From Clostridia bacterium (GTDB taxonomy: Bacteria; Bacillota; Clostridia; TANB77; CAG-508): DNA of 64,000 nucleotides. The notes below the pieces were generated by a model, which saw only the letters and a list, made by a program, of their open reading frames with translations, was not told the origin of the DNA and did not search any database. Location of the stretch: assembly GCA_022792395.1 (NCBI GenBank), contig JAAWAX010000037.1, positions 1 through 64,000 of the forward strand, given 5' to 3'. The first letter of the stretch is position 1. The number at the start of each line of letters is the position of its first letter. This document shows positions 20,829-32,773 of this stretch, piece after piece. The translations under genes and the position numbers were made by a program.

Positions 20829-23800
20829 ATGGGAGGAAAAAGAGTGGATGAATTAGATATTTTTGACAAATTAAAAATAGGAGTAGCATCTGATGAAAAA
20901 GTAAGAGAATGGTCAAAAGGTGAAGTAAAGAAACCAGAAACCATTAATTACAGAACTTTAAAACCAGAAAAAGATGGTCTATTTTGCGAAAGAATCTTTG
21001 GACCAACCAAAGACTGGGAATGTCATTGTGGTAAATATAAAAGAGTGAGATATAAAGGAATTGTATGTGATCGTTGTGGTGTTGAAGTAACCAAAGCAAA
21101 AGTAAGACGTGAAAGAATGGGACATATTGAGTTAGCAGCACCAGTTGCTCATATTTGGTACTTTAAAGGAATTCCAAGTAGAATTGCTTTAATGTTAGAT
21201 ATCTCACCAAGAAATTTAGAAAAAATTATTTATTTTGCTTCTTATGTAGTAATTGACAAAGGGACATCTAATCTAGAAAAGTGCCAAGTATTAAATGAGA
21301 AAGAATATCATGAAGCAGAAGAACAATATGGAAGAGGTTCTTTTAAAGCTAAAATGGGAGCAGAGGCTTTAAAAGAATTACTAGCACAAATCGATTTAGA
21401 TATCTTATCAGCAGAAATTCGAAAAGAATTAGAGACAGCTAGTGAGCAAAAAAGAGTAAAATTAGTAAAAAGATTAGATACGATAGAAGCTTTTAGACTT
21501 TCTGGAAACAGACCAGAATGGATGATTATGCAAGTAGTACCAGTTATTCCACCAGAACTTCGACCAATGGTACAATTAGATGGTGGAAGATTTGCAACAT
21601 CTGATTTAAATGACTTGTATAGAAGGGTTATCAATAGAAATAACCGTTTAAAAAGATTACTAGAATTAGGAGCACCAGAAATCATTGTAAGAAATGAAAA
21701 AAGAATGCTTCAAGAATCAGTGGATGCTTTAATTGATAATGGAAGACGTGGAAGACCAGTTACTGGTGCAGGAAACAGACCATTAAAATCTTTATCAGAC
21801 ATGTTAAAAGGAAAGCAAGGACGTTTCCGTCAAAACCTACTTGGAAAACGTGTTGACTACTCTGGACGTTCTGTTATCGTAGTAGGACCAGAACTAAACA
21901 TATACCAATGTGGACTTCCAAAAGAAATGGCAGTAGAATTATTCAAACCGTTTGTTATGAGAGAATTAGTAGGAAGAGGAATTGCACAAAACATTAAAAA
22001 TGCTAAAAGAATGGTAGAAAGATTAAGACCAGAAGTATGGGGAATTTTAGAAGAAGTTATTAAAGATCACCCTGTTATGCTAAACCGTGCACCAACATTA
22101 CATAGACTTGGAATTCAGAGCTTTGAACCAGTATTAGTAGAAGGAAGAGCCATCAAACTTCACCCATTAGTTTGTGAGGCTTTCAATGCTGACTTTGATG
22201 GTGACCAAATGGCTGTCCATTTACCATTATCACCAGAAGCACAAGCAGAATCAAGATATTTAATGTTATCAACTAACAACTTGTTGAAACCACAAGATGG
22301 TAAGCCAGTTGCTGTACCTAGACTAGACATGATTTTAGGAGCTTATTATTTAACGATGGTTTTAGATGGAGAAAAGGGAGAAGGAAAATACTTTAAAGAT
22401 CCAGAAGAAGCTATTATGGCATTTGAAAATCATGAAGTAGGAATTCATAGCAAAATTTTTGTTAGAATTGAAAAAGAAATTGATGGAGAGATTAAAACTA
22501 AAAAAATCGAAACCAGTGTTGGTAGAATTATTTTCAATAAAGGAATTCCACAGGATTTAGGATTTATTGATAGAAAGAAAGACCAATTCCAATACGAAAT
22601 TAATTTCCCAGTTATGAAAAAATCAATGGGAACGATTATTGAAAGTGTTATCAGAACACATGGATTATCAGAATCAGCAGAAGTAATTGACTATATTAAA
22701 GCATTAGGATTTAAATATTCAACACTAGCAGGAATTACGTTCTCTATGGATGATGTACAAGTACCATCAGCGAAAAAGGATTTATTAAAAGAATCTGATA
22801 AAAAAGTGGAAACGATTAGAAAACAATATGCAAGAGGGTTAATTACAGATGATGAAAGATATAAAGCTGTTATCAATGTATGGGAAGATACCACGAAACA
22901 AGTAAGTTCAGCCATGGAAGAAAACTTTGATGAGTTGAACCCAATCTATATGATGGTTAAATCTGGAGCCCGTGGTAATATGAACCAATTAAGACAAATA
23001 GCAGGTATTCGTGGATTGATGGCAAGTACTACTGGTAAAGCTGTCGAGATTCCAATCAAATCATCTTTTGCAGAAGGATTAGATGCTTTGGAATACTTTA
23101 TTTCAGCCCATGGAGCTCGTAAAGGACTTTCTGATACAGCGTTAAGAACAGCCGATTCAGGATACTTAACAAGAAGATTGGTTGATGTATCACAAGATAT
23201 TATTGTTAGAGAACAAGATTGTGGAACACAAGATGGAATAGTAGTTTATGACATTAAAGATGGAAATCAAATTATTGAAAAGATGCAAGAAAGATTACTT
23301 GGAAGATTTGCCATAGAAGATGTTGTTCACCCAGAAACGAAGAAACTAATTGTAGATAAAGATACTATGATTACCGAAAAAATAGCGGAAGAAATTGTAG
23401 AAGCAGGAATTGAAAAATTGAAAGTACGTTCTGTATTAGGATGTCGTTCAAAACATGGTGTATGTCAAAAATGTTATGGTATGGGATTAGCAAGACGTGA
23501 TTTAGTATCGATAGGAGAAGCGATTGGTATTATTGCTGCTCAATCTATTGGTGAACCAGGTACACAGCTTACTATGAGAACGATTCACTCTGGTGGTGTT
23601 GCTGGTGTTGCTGATATTACACAAGGTCTTCCTAGAGTAGAGGAACTATTTGAAGCTAGAAAACCAAAGGGATTAGCTATTATTACAGAAATCGATGGTA
23701 AAGTAAAAATCAAAGAAACGAAAAAGAAAAAAGAAGTAGTGGTAACATCAAATGATGATTCAAGAAGTTATACGATACCATTTGGATCTAAAATGAAAGT

Positions 23801-24371
23801 AAGAGATGGTGATTTAGTAGAAGCAGGAGAACCATTAATAGAAGGTTCTATTAATCCAAGTGAAATTTTAGAAATTAAAGGACCAGAAGGCGTATATGAA
23901 TACCTAATTTCTGAAGTACAAAAGGTATATAGAAACCAAGGTGTTGATATCAACGACAAGCACATCGAAGTAATCGGAAGACAAATGCTTAAAAAGGTTA
24001 GAGTAGAAGATAATGCTGATACCGATATGTTCCCAGGTTCCTTAATTGATATGTATGAATTCGAAGAAAAAAATAACCAAGCAAAAGAAGAAGGAAAACG
24101 ACCAGCAACTGGTAAGAGAGTATTACTTGGTATTACCAAAGCCTCTCTTGCTACTGATAGCTTCTTATCAGCTGCTTCTTTCCAAGAGACTACAAGAGTT
24201 CTTACAGAGGCAGCAATTAAAGGTAAAACAGATGATTTAGTGGGATTGAAGGAAAATGTTATTATTGGTAAGTTAATTCCAGCTGGTACTGGTATGCAAA
24301 AATATCAAAATATTCATATTAGTACAGAAGAAGAGTTAGAAGAAACAACGGATATAGAAGAAAATGTGTAA
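20829..24371 (+). CDS. rpoC: DNA-directed RNA polymerase subunit beta' (likely GTG start at 20844 after ggagg)
   Basis: [40 protein letters not shown]; zinc-binding C..C motifs. Confidence 0.98.
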   Translation: MGGKRVDELDIFDKLKIGVASDEKVREWSKGEVKKPETINYRTLKPEKDGLFCERIFGPTKDWECHCGKYKRVRYKGIVCDRCGVEVTKAKVRRERMGHIELAAPVAHIWYFKGIPSRIALMLDISPRNLEKIIYFASYVVIDKGTSNLEKCQVLNEKEYHEAEEQYGRGSFKAKMGAEALKELLAQIDLDILSAEIRKELETASEQKRVKLVKRLDTIEAFRLSGNRPEWMIMQVVPVIPPELRPMVQLDGGRFATSDLNDLYRRVINRNNRLKRLLELGAPEIIVRNEKRMLQESVDALIDNGRRGRPVTGAGNRPLKSLSDMLKGKQGRFRQNLLGKRVDYSGRSVIVVGPELNIYQCGLPKEMAVELFKPFVMRELVGRGIAQNIKNAKRMVERLRPEVWGILEEVIKDHPVMLNRAPTLHRLGIQSFEPVLVEGRAIKLHPLVCEAFNADFDGDQMAVHLPLSPEAQAESRYLMLSTNNLLKPQDGKPVAVPRLDMILGAYYLTMVLDGEKGEGKYFKDPEEAIMAFENHEVGIHSKIFVRIEKEIDGEIKTKKIETSVGRIIFNKGIPQDLGFIDRKKDQFQYEINFPVMKKSMGTIIESVIRTHGLSESAEVIDYIKALGFKYSTLAGITFSMDDVQVPSAKKDLLKESDKKVETIRKQYARGLITDDERYKAVINVWEDTTKQVSSAMEENFDELNPIYMMVKSGARGNMNQLRQIAGIRGLMASTTGKAVEIPIKSSFAEGLDALEYFISAHGARKGLSDTALRTADSGYLTRRLVDVSQDIIVREQDCGTQDGIVVYDIKDGNQIIEKMQERLLGRFAIEDVVHPETKKLIVDKDTMITEKIAEEIVEAGIEKLKVRSVLGCRSKHGVCQKCYGMGLARRDLVSIGEAIGIIAAQSIGEPGTQLTMRTIHSGGVAGVADITQGLPRVEELFEARKPKGLAIITEIDGKVKIKETKKKKEVVVTSNDDSRSYTIPFGSKMKVRDGDLVEAGEPLIEGSINPSEILEIKGPEGVYEYLISEVQKVYRNQGVDINDKHIEVIGRQMLKKVRVEDNADTDMFPGSLIDMYEFEEKNNQAKEEGKRPATGKRVLLGITKASLATDSFLSAASFQETTRVLTEAAIKGKTDDLVGLKENVIIGKLIPAGTGMQKYQNIHISTEEELEETTDIEENV

Positions 24372-24380
24372 ACTAGATAG

Positions 24381-24421
24381 AAAAAAGAGGATACTAACTA
24401 AAAAACGTATCCTCTTTTTAT
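24381..24421 (+). terminator. Terminator after rpoC
   Basis: aaaaaagaggatactaactaaaaaacgtatcctcttttta. Confidence 0.85.
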
Positions 24422-24432
24422 GTCCCAAAAAC

Positions 24433-24461
24433 TTGACAAATAGCCTATTTGCTAGTAAAAT
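24433..24461 (+). promoter_or_regulatory. SigA-type promoter for gdpP
   Basis: TTGACA-17 nt-TAAAAT. Confidence 0.6.
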
Positions 24462-24490
24462 AAGGTAGAATAAATAGAAGGAGAAAGATA

Positions 24491-26497
24491 ATGCAAAGAA
24501 CCAGTGGAAAAGTTTTTGACACTTTAGTATCCAGAACAAAAATATATTTAGTTATTATATTTATCTTATTAGTATATATATCGATAAAGAACACATATAT
24601 GATAGTACCAAGTATCGGAATTTTTGTAGCAATTGTGCTATATAGTTATTATGCCAACAATAAAAGGAGAAGTGAAATATCAGAATCTTTACAAGACCTA
24701 ACATTAACTGTAGACACAGCAGCAAAAACGAGTTTAATTAATTCACCATTTCCATTAATTATATTACAAACAGATGGAAATGTAATTTGGAGAAGTGCAA
24801 GATTTACATCTGAATTTGCTAATGTGGATATCAATACTTATATCAAAGAATTAAGTATTGATATTAAAGATGAAATAGAGAAAAGACTTGAAAATAATAA
24901 TCAAGATATTATAAGAAGCATAGAAATTGATAATAGAACATATCGAGTAGTAGGAAGATATGTAAAATCCAAAAAGAGTAAAACAGAACATAAGGTGATT
25001 TTGTACTTTATTGATGACACAGAAAATATAAAGCTACAAAAAGAATATAAAGATTCCAAAACTTGTGTTGGAATTATTATGGTAGATAATTATGAAGAGA
25101 CCATGCAAAGACTAGAAAGTGAAGAAAAACCACAAGTAATAGCGGAAATTGACAAATACATTTATGAATGGACAGACAGTACCAATGGTGTTTTGATAAA
25201 AACAGAGAAGGATAGATATATCTATTTCTTTGAACAAAGATATTTAGATAGTGTAAAAGAAGATAAATTTAGTATTTTAGATAAAATTAAAGAAATTGAT
25301 ATGAAAGAAAAGGTACAATTTACTTTAAGTATAGCAGTATCTAATGAAGGAAGAACAGACAAAGAAAAATATAAATCTGCTCAAACAGCAATGGATATTG
25401 TTTTAGGACGAGGAGGAGACCAAGCGGTTATCCGAGAAAATGAAATTTACAAATTCTTTGGAGGAAGAGCCCAAGAAGTAGAAAAAAGAACAAAAGTAAA
25501 AGCGAGAGTCGTGGCACAAGGATTAGAAAATCTTATCAAAGAATCTAAAAAAGTGATGATAATGGGACATAGCAATCCAGATATGGACTGTGTAGGAGCT
25601 AGTTTAGGAATTTATCGATTAGCCAAAACGCTAGACAGAAATGCTTATATTGTAATGGATCAAAAAACACCTGCTTTAGAAGCATTTAGAAAGTCAATTG
25701 AAAAAGAGGAAGAATATGAAGATGTTATTATCAATAAAGAAGTAGCTTTAGAGAATGTAGATGAAGATACGATATTGGTAATTGTTGATACCCATAAAAT
25801 GAATTATGTGGAATCATCAGAATTAGTTGATAAAGTAGAAAAAGTAGTTGTTATCGATCATCATAGAAGAAGTGCAGATTTTATAGAAAAAGCAACACTT
25901 ATTTTCCAAGAGGTGTATGCCTCTTCAGCAGCAGAACTAGTAACAGAACTAATACAATATGTAGAAGAAAAAGTGGAATTAAAAACCATAGAAGCAGAAA
26001 GTTTATATGCAGGAATTATGATGGACACCAAAAACTTTACTTTCAAGACAGGAGTAAGAACCTTTGAAGCAGCGGCCTATTTACGAAAATGTGGTGTTGA
26101 TATTATACATGTTAAAAAGTGGTTTCAAAGTGATTTAGAAAGTTTCAACAAAATAGCCGAAATAGTAGGAAAAGCTGAAGTTGTAAACGGTTCTATAGCT
26201 ATTTCAATTTGTGAGGAAAAAACAAAAGATGTAAATGTAATATGTGCGAAAGCAGCAGATGAATTACTTACGATTGGAGAAATAACAGCTTCATTTGTAA
26301 TGGGGCAATTAGGAGATAAAGTTTATATTAGTGGCCGTTCAATAGGAGATATTAACGTACAAGTAATATTAGAAAAACTAGGTGGTGGAGGACATATCAC
26401 CCTTGCTGGAGCACAAGTAGAAGGAATGACATTAGAAGAAACGAAACAAGAATTAATGAATCGTATCAACGAATATTTTTCAGAAATTGAAAATTAA
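24491..26497 (+). CDS. gdpP: c-di-AMP phosphodiesterase GdpP/YybT (PAS + degenerate GGDEF + DHH/DHHA1)
   Basis: GHSNPDMDCVGASLGIYRLAK; VIDHHRRSADFI; GGGGHITLAGAQ. Confidence 0.93.
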   Translation: MQRTSGKVFDTLVSRTKIYLVIIFILLVYISIKNTYMIVPSIGIFVAIVLYSYYANNKRRSEISESLQDLTLTVDTAAKTSLINSPFPLIILQTDGNVIWRSARFTSEFANVDINTYIKELSIDIKDEIEKRLENNNQDIIRSIEIDNRTYRVVGRYVKSKKSKTEHKVILYFIDDTENIKLQKEYKDSKTCVGIIMVDNYEETMQRLESEEKPQVIAEIDKYIYEWTDSTNGVLIKTEKDRYIYFFEQRYLDSVKEDKFSILDKIKEIDMKEKVQFTLSIAVSNEGRTDKEKYKSAQTAMDIVLGRGGDQAVIRENEIYKFFGGRAQEVEKRTKVKARVVAQGLENLIKESKKVMIMGHSNPDMDCVGASLGIYRLAKTLDRNAYIVMDQKTPALEAFRKSIEKEEEYEDVIINKEVALENVDEDTILVIVDTHKMNYVESSELVDKVEKVVVIDHHRRSADFIEKATLIFQEVYASSAAELVTELIQYVEEKVELKTIEAESLYAGIMMDTKNFTFKTGVRTFEAAAYLRKCGVDIIHVKKWFQSDLESFNKIAEIVGKAEVVNGSIAISICEEKTKDVNVICAKAADELLTIGEITASFVMGQLGDKVYISGRSIGDINVQVILEKLGGGGHITLAGAQVEGMTLEETKQELMNRINEYFSEIEN

Positions 26498-26508
26498 TTT
26501 CCCTACTT

Positions 26509-26585
26509 TTCCCTTTTCCCCACTGGTTCCGGGTTTAATTGGGAAAAATTCCCCCAATTAAACCCGGAACCAGTGGGGAAAAGGG
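26509..26585. repeat. Family A, full perfect palindrome
   Basis: ccccactggttccgggtttaattggg-aaaaattc-cccaattaaacccggaaccagtgggg. Confidence 0.9.
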
Positions 26586-26630
26586 AAATGAATCAAGAAA
26601 TTGAGAGAACTAGAAGAAAGGTGAGATAAC

Positions 26631-27077
26631 ATGAAAGTAATATTAAAAGCAGATATAAAAGGAGTTGGAAAAAAGGATGAAGTTATAAATAGCTCAGATG
26701 GATATGCTAGAAACTTCTTATTTCCTAAAAATTTGGCAGTGGAAGCTAATAATGAAAACATGTCTAAATTAAAAGCAAAGCAAAATTCTGCTAAATTCCA
26801 AAAAGACCAAGAAAGAGAAGAGGCTTTAAAGATAGCAGATAAGTTATCTAAAATTTTATTGAAGATAAGAGTGAAATCTGGAGAAAATGGAAAAATTTTT
26901 GGTGGGGTATCAGCAAAAGAAATAGCACAAGAACTAGAAAAAGAATATAAAATAAAAGTAGATAAAAAGAAAATAGACTTAAAAGAAGCGATTAAAACAT
27001 TAGGGATACACAATATTGAAATCAAACTATTTGAAGGTGTTATTGGAAAATTAAAAGTCGATGTGATATCAGAATAA
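26631..27077 (+). CDS. rplI: 50S ribosomal protein L9
   Basis: MKVILKADIKGVGKKDEVINSSDGYARNFLFPKNLAVEA. Confidence 0.97.
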   Translation: MKVILKADIKGVGKKDEVINSSDGYARNFLFPKNLAVEANNENMSKLKAKQNSAKFQKDQEREEALKIADKLSKILLKIRVKSGENGKIFGGVSAKEIAQELEKEYKIKVDKKKIDLKEAIKTLGIHNIEIKLFEGVIGKLKVDVISE

Positions 27078-27192
27078 AGTTAAAATAGCAATTTATAGCA
27101 AATTTGAGTTACCATTCACAGCCGTAAATTTTCTTAATATTCATTTTGATTGTGAATGGTAACAGTCTTGAATCATACTAATAGGGAGGATT

Positions 27193-28531
27193 TTGATGGA
27201 GTTAGGAAAAGTACCACCACACGATTTAGAAGCAGAACAAGCAATTATAGGAAGTATGTTAACAGATAAAGATGCTGTTATTTCTAGTGTAGAAGTCCTA
27301 AAAGAGGAAGACTTTTATCGTGAAGATAATAGGGCTATTTATACAGCAATATTAAATTTATACAATCGAGCAGAACCAATTGATATTATTACGGTAAAAG
27401 CAGAATTAGAAGCAATGGGAAAATTCGAACAAGTAGGAGGATTAGAATATTTAGCAGAACTTCCAGAAAGGGTTCCTACAACTGCTAATGCTTCTAAATA
27501 TATTAAAATAGTGGAAGAAAAATCTACACTTAGAAATTTGATTAAAACCGCTAATGAAATTATTGAATTGGGTTATGATCCAACAGAAGAAGTAGAAAAC
27601 ATCATGGAAGGGGCAGAGAAAAAAATCTTCAATATTATGCAAAATAAAAATCAAAAAGGATATACACCAATTAAAGATATATTAGTAGATAGTTTTACGG
27701 AATTAGAAGAACTTTATAATAGAAAACAACATATCACAGGAGTTCCAACAGGATTTACGGAATTAGACTATAAAACAGCAGGATTTCATGGTTCGGAATT
27801 AATATTAATTGCAGCCAGACCAGCAATGGGAAAATCTGCTTTTGCTTTAAACATTGCAACCAATGCAGCACTTAAGGCAAATATACCAGTAGCTATTTTT
27901 AGTTTAGAAATGTCAAAAGAACAAATGGTAAATAGAATTTTATGTAGTGAGGCTATGGTAGATAGTAATAAAGTAAGAACAGGTAAATTAGAAGAAGATG
28001 ATTGGACAAAATTAGCACGGTGCCATTGGACCATTATCAGAAGCAGAAATATATATTGATGACACACCAGGCATATCGGTAATGGAAATAAGAGCAAAAT
28101 GTAGAAAACTAAAATTAGAAAAAAATTTAGGGATGGTTGTAATCGACTATTTACAATTGGTACAAGGCAGTAGTAGAAGGGGAGGCAGTCGTGAACAAGA
28201 AATTTCAGAAATCAGTCGTTCTTTAAAAATATTAGCAAAAGAAATTGGTGTACCAGTAATAGCTTTATCGCAATTATCAAGAGCAGTAGAGCAAAGACCA
28301 GACCATAGACCAATGTTATCTGACTTGCGTGAGTCTGGAGCAATTGAGCAAGATGCTGATATTGTTATGTTTTTATATCGAGATGACTATTATAATCAAG
28401 ATAGTGAGAAAAAAGATATAGCAGAAGTGATTATGGCAAAGCACAGAGGAGGTTCAACAGGAACAGTAGAATTATTATGGTTAGGAAGTTATACCAAGTT
28501 TGTCAATCTAGAAAGAAGATTTGATGACTAA
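27193..28531 (+). CDS. dnaB: Replicative DNA helicase DnaB, interrupted by +1 shift at CGG 28018
   Basis: [16 protein letters not shown]..; [16 protein letters not shown]; second part [49 protein letters not shown]. Confidence 0.95.
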
Positions 28532-28567
28532 ATCTTCCCCACTGGTTCCGGGTTTAAATGGGGAAAT
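28532..28567. repeat. Family A half-palindrome between dnaB and the RAYT-like gene
   Basis: cttccccactggttccgggtttaaatggggaaat. Confidence 0.75.
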
Positions 28568-28688
28568 GAGGAATGAAGTTTCTACTGATTTTGGATTTCT
28601 AAGTAGGAAATAATAAAATAGAAGATAAGGTTAAGAGGGGTAATTTATATTTTATGGGGATAAAATTAAGAAAGGTAAGGTAGAGAAT

Positions 28689-29429
28689 ATGGCAAGAATC
28701 CGTAAAGAAAATATAACTACTTCTTTTTTTCATATTATGGTGCAAGGAATCAATAAAGAATATATATTTAATTCCAGTGAGAATATTAATAAATATATGA
28801 AAATTATGAAAGAAACCAAAGAAAAAATAGATATCATGATATTAGCATATTGCATCATGAATAATCATGCACATATCCTAGTTCATGAAGAAGATATAGA
28901 AAAGGTAACCCAATATATGCATCGAGTAAATTTACGATATGCTAAATATTATAATAAAAAATACAATAGAGTGGGATATGTTTTTAGAGACCGATATAAA
29001 ACGCAACCAATATATAGTGAAAAGCATTTATATACATGTGTTAGATATATACATAATAATCCCGTAAAAGCTAATATATGTGACAAAGCAAATGAATATA
29101 AATACGCAAGCTGTTATGATAATATTTTTTATACAGATACAGAGTTAGAAAGAAATGTTAAGAAAAATATGTACAATGAACAAACTAATTTACAGGAAGA
29201 AGAAAAATTTGTATTGATGGAAAATGAGCAAAATAAAGAGCAAATATGCCATGAGATAATAAAAGAGACCATGCTCAAAATAGTCTTACAAAAGAAAGTT
29301 TACATCAAAATGAGAAGGTGCTAGGAGACATCATAAGAAAATTAAAGCAAGAAGATATTTCTTATAGAATGATGGAAAAAATTTTAGGGACTAATCGTAA
29401 AAAATTAAAAAAAATAGCAGAATTATAAA
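28689..29429 (+). pseudogene. REP-associated tyrosine (Y1) transposase-like gene (RAYT/TnpA_REP), 3' end frame-disrupted
   Basis: ITTSFFHIMVQGINKEYIF..YCIMNNHAHILVHE..RDRYKTQPIYSEKHLYTCVRYIHNNPVKA; C-terminal DIIRKLKQEDISYRMMEKILGTNRKKLKKIAEL* lies in another frame. Confidence 0.8.
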
Positions 29430-29456
29430 ATACAAAGAAAAGAGGAATAGAAAATC

Positions 29457-30617
29457 ATGCATAATAGAGAAAAGAAAAAATTAGAAGATATAGTACAAAA
29501 TACGATTATTAAATATCATTTAATAGAAAATGAAGATAAAATAGTAGTGGGAGTTTCAGGAGGACCAGACTCCATGTGCTTATTAGATAATTTAGTAAAA
29601 ATGAGACTAAAATTAGAAAAAAGAGGGAATCTTTATTTGAATCGAGAATTGTTTGAAGGAAAATCTCAATTAAATTCGGAGATGATAAAAGGAAATCCCC
29701 AATCAAACTTAGGAAACCAGTTGGGGAAAATTTCCCCAATTAAACTTAGGAAACCAGTTGGGGAAAATTTTGAAATTGTAGTAGCACATTTAAATCATAA
29801 GTTAAGGAAAGAAGCGGATGAAGAGGAGCAATATGTGAAAAAATATTGTGAAAAAAATAAAATTGAATTTTATGCAAAAAGTATAGATGTCAAAAATTTG
29901 GCTCATACTAATAAAATAGGAACAGAAGAAGCAGGAAGAATGGCAAGATATGAGTTTTTTAATGAGGTTTTAAAGAAAACAAAAGCTAATAAAATAGCAA
30001 TTGCACATAATAAGAATGATAAAGTGGAAACGATTTTATTGCATATTTTAAGAGGGAGCGGTATAGAAGGATTAAAAGGGATTGATGTGAAAAGAGGAAA
30101 TATTATTAGACCACTCATAGAATGTGAAAGAAGTAAGATAGAAGAATATTGTGAAGAAAATCAATTACATCCTAGAATAGACCAAAGCAATTTTGAAAAT
30201 ATTTATAATAGAAATAAAATCAGAAATGTTGTGATTCCTTATATTCAAAAAGAGTTGAACCCTAATATGATAAAGACAATGGAGCGATTATCTGATATTG
30301 TGAGACAAGAAGATGAGTATGTAGAAAAGCAAATGAAGAAAATCTATCAAGAGTTAGTGATAGATGAAAAAGCAAAAGAAATTATAATTGATTTAAAAAA
30401 GTTTAATTTACAAGAAATAGTAATAAAATCAAGGCTAGTCAGATATATTATAAAAAGGTTATTTGGAACAACGGCGAGCATTGAAAAAATACATATAGAA
30501 GATATTATAAAATTGTGCGATAATAATATAGGTAATAAATATTTGACACCAAATAAAAATTTTAAAGTTTTCGTAAAAAATCATAACATTTACTTTACAA
30601 ATCAAATTGATAATTAG
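29457..30617 (+). CDS. tilS: tRNA(Ile)-lysidine synthase with repeat-derived insertion
   Basis: VGVSGGPDSMCLLDNL..IVVAHLNHKLRKEADEEEQYVKKYC..RNKIRNVVIPYI. Confidence 0.93.
   Translation: MHNREKKKLEDIVQNTIIKYHLIENEDKIVVGVSGGPDSMCLLDNLVKMRLKLEKRGNLYLNRELFEGKSQLNSEMIKGNPQSNLGNQLGKISPIKLRKPVGENFEIVVAHLNHKLRKEADEEEQYVKKYCEKNKIEFYAKSIDVKNLAHTNKIGTEEAGRMARYEFFNEVLKKTKANKIAIAHNKNDKVETILLHILRGSGIEGLKGIDVKRGNIIRPLIECERSKIEEYCEENQLHPRIDQSNFENIYNRNKIRNVVIPYIQKELNPNMIKTMERLSDIVRQEDEYVEKQMKKIYQELVIDEKAKEIIIDLKKFNLQEIVIKSRLVRYIIKRLFGTTASIEKIHIEDIIKLCDNNIGNKYLTPNKNFKVFVKNHNIYFTNQIDN
29694..29770. repeat. Family A palindromic repeat inside tilS
   Basis: ccccaatcaaacttaggaaaccagttggggaaaatttccccaattaaacttaggaaaccagttggggaaaa; same family as 32608-32683. 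Confidence 0.85.
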
Positions 30618-30786
30618 ATTGTAATAGATATAGAGGAAGTGAAAAAACTTAAGCTTCCGTAGTAAATGAGTGAAACCCATAAAGTTGTAATAAAAAAGAC
30701 ATATAAAAAACTATTGAAAAAGAAAAAGTTATGTGGTATAAAAGCAATATAAAAAATGAAACAACAAAACATAAGGAGGAATTATT

Positions 30787-32595
30787 TTGAAAAACGGAAT
30801 TAAAACATTAGCTATGTGGCTAATTATAGGAGTCATCTTTATTGTTGTATTATCATCTATAGTAGAAAATAGCGAAGCTAAATTGAAATATTCAGAATTA
30901 ATAGCTAACATTAATAGTGGGAAAGTCGAAGCCATTCAGATTGAGTCAGATGGAAAAACAGCGACAGTAACTTTAAAAGATGACAAAATTAAAAAAGAAG
31001 TAAATATACCAGAAATGGAAAGTTTTATGACTTATTCAGAAGATTTCTTAAAAGATGGTGCTTTTACATTAGAAGAAAAATCACAATCTATTTTTATTAC
31101 CATCATTAGTTTATTAACGCCATTTGGTTTATTGATTATATTCTTTATTTTCTGGTTCTTTATGATGGGTGGAGCTGGTCAAGGTGGAGCAGGAAGTAAA
31201 ACCATGTCATTTGGAAAAAGTAAAGCTAGAATGATGACACCAGCAGAAAAGAATAAGATTACATTTGAGGATGTAGCAGGTGTTGATGAAGAAAAAGAAG
31301 AATTAGAAGAAATTGTACAATTCTTAAAAAATCCAAAAAAATTCACAGATATGGGTGCTAGAATTCCAAAAGGTGTTTTATTAGTGGGGCAACCAGGAAC
31401 GGGTAAAACATTGTTAGCAAAAGCAGTAGCAGGAGAAGCAGGGGTTCCATTCTTTATCATTAGTGGTTCAGACTTTGTGGAAATGTTTGTTGGTGTTGGT
31501 GCATCAAGAGTTAGAGATTTATTTGACCAAGCCAAGAAAAATGCACCATGTATTATATTTATTGATGAAATTGATGCTGTTGGACGTCAAAGAGGTGCAG
31601 GTCTTGGTGGAGGACATGATGAAAGAGAGCAAACATTAAACCAATTATTGGTGGAAATGGATGGATTTGCAGAAAACGAAGGTGTTATTGTGTTAGCAGC
31701 AACTAACAGACCAGATGTATTAGATAAAGCTTTATTAAGAGCAGGAAGATTTGATAGACAAATTGTAGTAGGATTACCAGATGTCAAAGCAAGAGAGCAA
31801 ATTCTAGAAGTACATTCAAGAAAGAAACATTTAGCAGATAATGTAGATTTAAAAGTGGTAGCTAAAAATACATCAGGATTTGCAGGAGCGGACTTGGAAA
31901 ATGTCTTAAATGAAGCGGCACTACTAGCAGCAAGAAGAAATATGACAGAAATAGGAATGAAAGAAATTGAAGATGCCATGGTTAAAGTAACGATGGGACC
32001 TGAAAAGAAAACAAAAGTAAGAAGTGAAAAAGAAAATAAATTAGTTGCTTACCATGAAGCAGGTCATGCGGTAGTAAGCCATTATTTGGAAACACAAGAT
32101 CCAGTTCATCAAATATCTATTGTACCAAGAGGTATGGCAGGTGGATATACGATGTATCGTCCAACCGAAGATAAATCTTTCATGTCCAAAACAGAAATGG
32201 AAGAAAACATTGTATCACTTCTAGGAGGAAGAGTGGCAGAAGCACTTATTTTAAATGATATTTCAACAGGAGCAAGTAATGACATTGAAAGAGCAACAAA
32301 AATTGCAAGAAGTATGGTAACGAAATATGGAATGAGTGAAAGAATTGGAGCTATTATGCTAGGAGGAAACCAAGAAGAAGTATTTTTAGGAAGAGATTTA
32401 GCACAAAGCAAAGAATATTCAGAAGAAACAGCAGCAGTAATTGATGAAGAAACCAAAAGAATTGTAGATACAGGATATAACAGAGCAAAACAAATTTTAT
32501 CAGATAATATCGATAAATTACATCAAGTAGCAGGCATATTGCTTGAAAAAGAAAAAATTGAAGCAGATGAATTTGAAGCAATCTTTGGAGAATAA
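30787..32595 (+). CDS. ftsH: ATP-dependent zinc metalloprotease FtsH (TTG start)
   Basis: [39 protein letters not shown]-like; HEAGHAVV. Confidence 0.97.
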   Translation: MKNGIKTLAMWLIIGVIFIVVLSSIVENSEAKLKYSELIANINSGKVEAIQIESDGKTATVTLKDDKIKKEVNIPEMESFMTYSEDFLKDGAFTLEEKSQSIFITIISLLTPFGLLIIFFIFWFFMMGGAGQGGAGSKTMSFGKSKARMMTPAEKNKITFEDVAGVDEEKEELEEIVQFLKNPKKFTDMGARIPKGVLLVGQPGTGKTLLAKAVAGEAGVPFFIISGSDFVEMFVGVGASRVRDLFDQAKKNAPCIIFIDEIDAVGRQRGAGLGGGHDEREQTLNQLLVEMDGFAENEGVIVLAATNRPDVLDKALLRAGRFDRQIVVGLPDVKAREQILEVHSRKKHLADNVDLKVVAKNTSGFAGADLENVLNEAALLAARRNMTEIGMKEIEDAMVKVTMGPEKKTKVRSEKENKLVAYHEAGHAVVSHYLETQDPVHQISIVPRGMAGGYTMYRPTEDKSFMSKTEMEENIVSLLGGRVAEALILNDISTGASNDIERATKIARSMVTKYGMSERIGAIMLGGNQEEVFLGRDLAQSKEYSEETAAVIDEETKRIVDTGYNRAKQILSDNIDKLHQVAGILLEKEKIEADEFEAIFGE

Positions 32596-32607
32596 TAAAA
32601 AAATCAA

Positions 32608-32683
32608 CTTTCCCCACTGGTTCCGGGTTTAATTGGAGAAAAATTTCCCAATTAAACTTAGGAAACCAGTGGGGAAACTTTAA
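32608..32683. repeat. Family A palindrome
   Basis: ttccccactggttccgggtttaattggagaaaaatttcccaattaaacttaggaaaccagtggggaaa. Confidence 0.85.
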
Positions 32684-32773
32684 GGAAAGTAGCAATTATA
32701 TATTGCTATTTTTTTTCTTTTAGTATAAAATAAATTTGTCAAAAAAAGAAAAGAAAAGATGGTGCAAAGACGT

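Noticed and set aside
20492-21141. Minus-strand ORFs opposite rpoC and many other antisense ORFs in rpoB/rpoC/ftsH/valS
   Set aside because: Overlap strongly conserved sense genes; typical antisense open frames in A-rich coding DNA
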